A DNA stretch of 64,000 bases from Lutraria lutraria (lineage: Eukaryota; Mollusca; Bivalvia; Venerida; Mactridae): contig OZ026842.1 of NCBI GenBank assembly GCA_964023205.1, positions 5,993,067 through 6,057,066 of the forward strand. The letters are read 5' to 3'. This document shows, in pieces, positions 34,001-43,000 of the stretch. The notes below the pieces were generated by a model. It saw only the letters and a list, made by a program, of their open reading frames with translations, was not told where the DNA came from and searched no databases. Position numbers and translations under genes: made by a program. How positions within the stretch are numbered: position 1 is the stretch's first letter; each line of letters opens with the position of its first letter.

Positions 34001-37000
34001 ATGTTAACAAATCAAATGGAACTAGTGTATCGACCCTCTTTAAAGCTTCGTGTTATGTCCGAGACACTTTTCTTTTAGAAAAACGCCGAGGAGTTTCGAT
34101 TGAGATATTCCTATATCATTTTAAATGTCGGGCTTTACTTACCGTGTCATTTGAATAAAATCTTGAATCTCCCTTCAAACTGTTGAAGAACCCAGAGATT
34201 GTTCCGTTAAACCCAAGTCTGTCCATTATCTGAAATGTAAATACATGTTAAAGAATTTGTCATGAAAAATGTATTGTATCACTTTTTATTTACTTCTGAA
34301 TAGAAAGTTATTGTTGAATTCTATCGCATTATCATATAATACACAGAAAGACAATTACAAAAACACGCTTCTTTGTTCAAATAAGCAAAAATGCACACCC
34401 ACACTCATACAGAGCAATCGTATCCAAACCAAAAATCTTTGGAAGTAGCAAATTTATGTTGTTGTTGAGATGTTGTTGCTCTAGAGTTTAATTAATAGCT
34501 TGAACGTGCAGTGGATTCTGTTGTTCAAGGGAGGTTGTTGCTCAAGAGAGGGCTGCTCTGGAAAAGTTGTACTGTACATTGTGGCGTTATTGTTCGAGTT
34601 ATCATGTTCATACCTTACGCATATCTTTACTGATTCTATCAACTTCTTGTAGCCCAAACTGATGAACTTCTTCTGGCGTCATATCAAAAGATAAATGCCA
34701 CTTTATACATTCACTGTAAAACTGATGTGTCGGGTCCCAGCTGTACACACCATATTCTTCTCTTGTATTCGGCATATATTCCTAAAATATTTCATTCTTA
34801 CGTACAGAAACATGGATTAACAAGGCCTGAATTAATTCTTTGTTTCTTGTTACATGCTCATTAAAAATAAGGTTCGTATGGTGGCTCCTGTAAGAGTGTG
34901 GGAAGGAAGTGGATGTACCGTCCGTCGGGCCTCGGGTCGCGAGTTGATTTATAAATCAGAGTAGATTGGGTACCCGGAAACAATTCTTTTACGCCCAATT
35001 GCAACCATCAGTCTTTGCTTCGAGATTTTTCTAATTTTGTGCAGAATTCAATTCAAATGGCACTACATTGTGCAATACTATCTAGAGTATTTTTGTCGGA
35101 ATTTATATAGAAACAACGGAACTTTCTATTAAACAAAAATCGAATTACAGTATTATCGGAAAATCGTTTCTTTTTTATTTGAATTACAAAATATTGACGT
35201 CAATGAGGTACGTAGATGGCTGAGTTATTTACAAGAATATTTCCCAACCCGATACCTAGTGTAACGTCAAGAATTGAAATGTATACATGCATGTGATTAA
35301 GATTTACAAAGGCTAATTACCAATGTCAGATTTTAAAAAAAAACTCATTTTTTTCGAAGTTCAATAGTTTTCAATTTTAAATAAAACAAATTGATGAGCA
35401 TATAATTAAACAATGAATCAATTCTTTCTCGCCTGAGTATAACCAAGTTACAAACAATATTGGTCATAGGAACGAATCGGATTTTAAAATAATTATATTT
35501 CATTACTTCAATATATAGATTTAAAAGTGAATTACTAATTAATTTATGATTGAAATCTAGCATTGGAATAGATTCGGTCCAACAGCTCTACCATTAGCCG
35601 GCTTAAGAATCCAAGAATATTTTGTAGTTTGGACAATGCTTTTCATGTGTCACACTATCTAATATGAATTCATATCTGATAGTCAAAGACACATTTACAG
35701 CTAATAATTGTAAAGTTTCACCTACATCTACAATAAAATTCTTCAAGTCTTTAAATGCATCCATATAAGCTTCAACCGCAACTCTGCCTCTTTCTCTGAT
35801 GTCGGCCCTGATATAAATCAAATCAACAGCTATTAAACTCGGTTGTTCCAAATCAAGAAATATTAGGTTTTCTTTTTGGATAAAGAAAATAAAACATTCC
35901 GGACCTGTTCGGTTAAATTATTTAAGCTTACTTTTCCGGTTTGTTCAGCAGTTTATTCGCATGGGGTACTTAAACTCTAACAGAACGAAACTTTGGAACA
36001 TTCGTCACAGGTTTATACACATGAAATATTATCACGCTTCATTTTTTGTAAGTAAGGCATGCGAAGTATAATATACGTTTATATACTAATACTTGCGACG
36101 AAAGAAATATAGAATGCTTCCTTCGCTACTTGAAATGCTTTCCCACATTTTCGAGATATAAAAAAACGCCATTTACTTGAGAACACATCATTGGGGCTGT
36201 TCTGGTAGGATGTTTTGCATTGGCATACTTTTATCAAGATGTTCACACATCTGTGCGTTGTACAACTATGAACTAATTTTTTTCACTTACTTGTCGGAAT
36301 CATCTGTCACGTGGGAATTGTTCAGCTTATCCAGAAATGGTGAATAATAGGGTGAGTCTAAAGAATCGTTGAATATTTTCCGGTCAAGCTGTTGAGGTAC
36401 TCGTGCCTAAAATACATATAATTAGTGATATCACGTGACCTAAAGAAATGTTCAAATCACGTGATGTAGAACAATTGTTAATATCATGTGACATTTAATG
36501 TGATACTTGGAATGAATTAGTTTTGGTTTATCACGTGACACAAAAATGAGACTTCGAAAGACATAATTAGTATGTATCGTGGTTACTTGAATTACGTTTG
36601 ACTTTTTTCATTCTTAGCTCCAGTAACAACTCACTTCAAAATTAAGTCATCTCGCTTTCATACGCATTCTGGATCGGTTTGTTCTAAAAAACCTATGACG
36701 CTTTTTAAAAGAAGGGTCTTTATTCATAGGATGGCCTTTATTCGGAGGTGGTCACTTTCACAGGTTGGACTGTTTTAAATATATATTATTATAACGAGGG
36801 CATGGCAATTTTCAGTCCCAAGGGAATATTAACATCAATGTTTTAAGGGAGTAGATTCCTATTACTGTACGTTCTGCTCCATTGTTTGTTTGTTTGTTTC
36901 ATCGGGTTTAACGCCATTTTCAACTTTATTTCAGTCATATCGTGGCGGGCGGTTATCCTAACCAGCTTTCCTGGACTTCGTCCAGGCCTTAACCAGTACT

Positions 37001-40000
37001 AACCACGTTCTATCCGTAAGCTTCTATCAAACTACCCTACTAAATTCAGGTGGAGGACAATTTAACATAGGATGTAATATCTTCAGTCAAATTTGTCACG
37101 GACTGTGTGAGCCTCGCTCTGGGTTCGAACTGACAACCTCTCGATCATCAGACAAACGCTCTAACCACTGAGCTAGCCAGGCGGGCTTCTGCTCCATGCT
37201 ACGCAAAAATGTTAATACATGTATTACAAAAATAGTATATCCCACGGTAAATCATTTCTATCATGGAAACCTATATAAACTTGATAATTCAGGCCTGCCT
37301 ATTATGTCAGAGGCATTTTCTTTAGACAAACACCGAAGAGTTCCGATTGGCGAGTACTGGTGTGCGGTGCAGTATGTATTCTGAATATAAATTTCAGGGT
37401 ATTTATCAATGCAATCGGTGTCCAATTATACAACCTCTCGATCATCAGACAAACGCTCTAACCACTGAGCTAGCCAGGCGGGCTTCTGCTCCATGCTACG
37501 CAAAAATGTTAATACATGTATTACAAAAATAGTATATCCCACGGTAAATCATTTCTATCATGGAAACCTATATAAACTTGATAATTCAGGCCTGCCTATT
37601 ATGTCAGAGGCATTTTCTTTAGACAAACACCGAAGAGTTCCGATTGGCGAGTACTGGTGTGCGGTGCAGTATGTATTCTGAATATAAATTTCAGGGTATT
37701 TATCAATGCAATCGGTGTCCAATTATAATTATTTGGGAAATATTGTAGTCAGAATATGAGATTAGAAATCGCAGACCGATCTCAAGTTTTATAACCTCGA
37801 ACCCGATTCTCCACATACATACCAACGACACATTGTGCAGTGTTCGATTTAACTCTATAGCACGCCGTCCTAATTCTATTATACCATCCACCTGAAACAT
37901 ATATTTATTTTACATAAAATATGCATGGCAGAAAACGGGACTATGGACTGCTTTAAAAAGTTTTGTAAATTGAAATATGCATGAAGTTACAATTCAATTT
38001 CCAAGTACAATTTGTCGATGGTACAGTTAAGCTGTCTTCTTTCGGTTTGTCTTTTATATTTCAAGATTTTCGAAATTGGACTTGGAACGACATAAATATG
38101 CAAAACATAACCTTCCTGTATAATACATTCGACCTGCCTCCGTGGTTGCTTGAGTAAGATCACTGACTTCAAATCACTGTAACATCTCACTGATAGAGGG
38201 TCGTGGATTCGAGCCCCGCTACCGACCATGTCTCTATGTGAGAAAGTAGGCAGTTGTAGCTTATGGAGGATGTGAGTCTAGTACTGGTTCTTCCAATGAA
38301 TGTTGGTTCGATGAACTGTCCGCCTCATATGTAATCCTCATAGGACGTAAAACTCAACTAAACAACATAGTAGGCCTACATACCTGACTTTGTACAGCAT
38401 GTAGCCTGGCTATAAAATTCTCAAAGTCTCCTCGCGTGCTACTCTGTGCCATGTAAGGTCCACCATACATCTGTATACCACCTAGGAAACTGATTGGACT
38501 TAATGCTCCATATCTGAAATATATATATCAACTTTTCAAATCAATATGTACGAACTCATGAAACAAAATGAGAGATACTTTCGAAGTAGATTCTGTTAGT
38601 TGGTTTCATCGGGTTTTACTCCCCTTTTCAACAGTCAAAGTCATATTAGGCGGACAGTTCATCTAAACATCGTTCCTGGGAAGAACCAGTTCTAGACTCC
38701 CATCCTCCGTAAGCAACTGCCTACATACACCTCACTACATCACATACAGAAACATGGTCGGTTGCTGGGCTCTTACCCACAACCCTCTATCAGAGAGAGG
38801 TTACAGTGATTTGAGGTTAGCGATATTAACCACTCGACCACGGAGGCGTGTAAATTCTATGATCTATTTAAGGTGACCAAAACCTGTGTTACGCTAAACA
38901 AAAGCCAACACATGTACTATAAAACATTATAATATCATTTCTTCCAAGTACCATAATTTGTATAAATCTTTACCAATTCGCACATGCCTTACAGTAACAA
39001 AATCAAGTGCTTGGTTTAGGTTTAGTAGGCTAGTTACATATGGCACGTTTTGGTAAGTACAAACCTGTGTTTGCGACCGCCTCCGATTAAAGGCTGTCAT
39101 GTGAACGAGGGTCATAATTTTAAAAATCTACATTAATTATTAGAAAAAATGACCTCCGAATAAAGGCCACCAGTCATTAAGGCCACATAATTGTCTTTCC
39201 AAAGGATGACCAAAAAACTATACAAGTAGATACAGGTATAGATATACATTACTTTTACGATTTGTACAATCTTTGGTGGTATTTATTGGATTCACAATGA
39301 GGTTAAAATCTGGTAATAAAATGATTATCTACGTGGGAAATATGTCAATTACGATCATAAGTGATTTTTTAACATTCGTGTCATTCTGTGTAAGGCAACA
39401 CAATATTTTAAGTGTTTGCGTTATACGTACTGTTAAAATTTATATACAGTTTACAATGGTATATAAATTAAGTCGGCATGGTATTCAAAAGTACGTTGTT
39501 TAACTTTCGTTTATAACTTGTGCGCTTTACACATCTGTCAAAAATCAAGTGTTTCACAAACATCTTCGTTTGTTTGACCGAGTTGTTCGCCCTTTTTAAC
39601 AGTCAGAGTTATATGAGGCGGTCAGTTCACCTAATCATCGTACCTAGGAAGAACCAGTACTAGACTCCCATCCTCCGTAAGCAACTGCTTACTTTATCAC
39701 ATAAAGAGACATGGTCGGTAGCTGGGTAGATTTCTTTTTACCCCTTTCTGTTATGTTCTACCATTTTTGCTTTTTTTCTGCCCCTTTCTGCTATTTTTTA
39801 CCATTTTTGCTATTTTCTGCCCCTTTCTGCTTTTTTTACCATTTTTGCTATTTTCTGCCCCTTTCTGCTATTCTTTACCATTTTTTTTTTGCTATTTTCT
39901 ACCCCTTTCTGCTATATTTGTTAAGCCTGGTTATAATTGCCATCGCTCGAGATGAGCCACGTTGTCTGCTTCATTTGTTTAAGGATATGATAAATATATA

Positions 40001-43000
40001 TGAAATATAACAGCCAAGTTATCGAATTCGATTGGAGCTCGTAAGTATAATTGTAAATTAGTCCACTTTGTTTATCTAAATTGTAACAAATAATCACTAG
40101 AGACATAGATTTACAATGCGCACTTACTCAGCCCACTTATTGCCAGCCAGGAAGGTTTCCAGTGTATCCTTTAGAATGTCAACATTCACCTTACCGCTCG
40201 TGTCAAGGTCATCTCGATTTATACTTTCAAGTCGATTATGAAATTCGAGCGTAGCGTTCTGAAATACGTGGTGTACATAATATGATGTTACTTATGATAA
40301 AGTATGGAAAATAAAGATTCCTCATTTAAGTTGCCGTTCCTAACATTACGAGGTGTCGCAGTATATTCCTGTATTACAAATTTCTTGTAATAATTCCAAC
40401 AGTTAACGTTATTTTCTTCTAAACTAAAATGATAATAACAATTATCCTTATAGATTAAGACACAGTGTATATTTGGATAGGTGACACAATCACTCATTGA
40501 TAATGTTTTTACTAAGATTATAACTTTTTTTCGACTTCTGTTTTTGTTTAGAATCTGTTTCTGAGAAAGCAATTATAGCTTTATTATGTCCAAGTTAGTA
40601 AAACCACTAAAATCCGGAATTCTCTGCTAAACCGAACTTTTACCTAGTCCGGAACGGTTATGGTTTTTAGAGGTTTTAATGTACACGTACTAGTATTTAA
40701 AAAGACGAATTAATGAATCAGTCATCATCACTAGTATAAAGAGTGATGTTTCTTATATTGATGCTGATGATTGATAATATTATAACTATTACCCTACCCG
40801 TCGTCTTTCGAATCTTTCCAGTCCAAATTCTTCCATCAGATCATTATATTTGTATATCCCAGAGTATGAAGCTATGCTCGGGTTTTCCTTCATTCGCCAA
40901 GCCCAAAAATCATCCTGCAACTCCCTCAAGTCGCCTGCATTGTTTCCTTTATGAAACAGAAAAGGATCGAATGAAACATGAAAAAATGGACAGTTACTTG
41001 AAGGGAAGCTAAATTGAATTGATATATCAGTGACACTGTTTGTAAGGAACCTGTTTGCATTTTGCAAACAAGACCAACAATTATATTTGTGTCATCTGTG
41101 ACTGAAACCATACCAAACGTATCTGTAAAATTGAGAAAATGTATAATAGGTTAAACTAATCGCCAATCTAAAGACAGGCGTATGTTATGACGTTTGGAAA
41201 TTCCGTGAAAAAAAACCCTGACAACTGTAAAGTTCCAAAACTAAGATTTCTTTTCAAACTAAGAATATTTTCGTCTTAGTTTACGCTAAGAATAAATCTA
41301 AGATGAAAACTGAGAAATTTCTTTTATCTTAGTCAGAATTTTAAGATAAAGAAAATTCTTAACTCGGAAAACTAAGAACGTTTGTGAATACGGGCCCTGG
41401 TATGCTATTCAGACACACTGATCAGGGTAACTGCCCGCATGTGTGATTAAAAAATAGTAATCAGTCAATTACAGCGCAGTCTCTCCAATGCAAAGCCCTC
41501 TTGGAGTAGCAAAATTATGTTGTTGTTGTTCTGGAGAAGTTGAAATAATAGTTAAATCATACAGTGGAAAAAGTATGCTGTTGTTGAAAGGAGGTTATTG
41601 CTCAAGAGAGGGTCGCGCAGGGGAGGTTGAACTGTATTCTTGCTCTAGTTCCATTCAAAAGACGCTCTTGAAGAGGAGGCTTTTAGTAGGAATCTTAATG
41701 AATTGCGATGTAGATCATGTAAGTGTATACAAATACAAGCATTCGTGTTATACTTTTATTCATATTACTATAGTACTTTTAGTCTTTTATACCGCATCAT
41801 TCATATAACAAAAATTTTTACATTTTTTACATAATTGGCTTGTATTCATGGTTAGTCAAATTAAATGGTAGTACACTACGACATCGCGCACCTGCCGTTT
41901 CTAAGATGAAATGTTTTTTTCATTATTATTATTATTAAAAGAACTCGGTAAAAATAGAGGAAATGATATAATTGTATCGCAAGGATTTGCTAGTGTTACT
42001 AAAAAAATTGTAAAAACATTGCATGATGTTAATATCTCATCTAGGCTTGAAAACGTGATTAAGTATTTTTCTGAATGGTCCCACTCGGATGCTGACCACA
42101 AGAAATGGAAAAGAAAAACTTTATCCCGGGTTCAGACCTTTTCAAAGATTCTATCTATTAAGAACAAAGCATTGGTGCGCTACATCATTTTAAATTACTT
42201 AAAGGGGCATACCCTACAACTTGGTGCATTTAGAATTAAAGCAAAATGATGATAAATTAGAAGCTTGTGAAAGAACAAAGCCGACGAAGAAAGTTTCAGC
42301 CAAAAGTTCATCCAATTAAAAATAAAATCATAAAAATTATGTATTTGTGAAACATACATTTAGTCATGGAAATTTTTGGGTGGAAGTGATTTATTATTCA
42401 TAGCTATGATTTTTGCGGCTAGTACCTAAACTAGTCATTTTATGACCCAAGTTCTTCTTGCAATTATCCATTATATATTATTTTACATATACATCTAGCA
42501 CATTTTTACACTTTCACAGAATGTTTGTCAGTTGTAGGGTATGCCCCTTTAAATGATTTCCTACAAAAATAAGGCAATTTGCCTATGGGTCGAGAGATAA
42601 TGTATACAGATAGAAGGTCCTTGGGTGATCAATAAGTAGGTGCGCGATGGCGTACCATTGAAATTGTGGAGTAAAACTTTGCGTTTCTAATATAATTAAA
42701 ATGTCGTTGATTTCCACTTCACATAAACAAACATTTTATAATCAATGTTTCATTTTCGTTAACAGTGCCGAGGGCAACTATGGTGTATAAATATCCTACG
42801 TATAAGTGTTTGAAGAAGTACGCAATACCTCATTTTGTCATTCATAGGTAACCATTTTGTGTTTAAGTGTATTCAAACATGCACATTGTGCGTGCATGTT
42901 TGCGTGCATGTGACTATGATATTCGGATGTGGTTATCAAGTTCCTAGTATAATATGTTTCGTCTATGAATAAAATGTTAAACAATACTATATGTATTTAT

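Larger units (their letters stand above)
41865..42658. mobile_element. DNA element of about 0.8 kb with inverted ends and a truncated ORF
   Basis: The left end ATGGTAGTACACTACGACAT then CGCGCACCT pairs with the right end AGGTGCGCGATGGCGTACCAT (42638-42658), apart from a short insertion on the left. A plus-strand frame (41911-42249) and a nested MITE (42199-42552) lie inside. It occupies DUF885 intron 1. Confidence 0.55.

Noticed and set aside
37105..37187. tRNA gene on the minus strand
   Set aside because: Excellent A and B boxes, but the acceptor ends do not pair well and a typical SINE body and tail follow. The head is also partly duplicated in a 297 bp repeat. Called a SINE.
37196..37681. 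Two identical 62-codon frames
   Set aside because: A by-product of the 297 bp tandem duplication in intron and SINE sequence. No coding features.
39711..40010. Frame rich in Phe, Leu and Pro (about 99 codons)
   Set aside because: Translation of a pyrimidine-rich minisatellite joined to a SINE.
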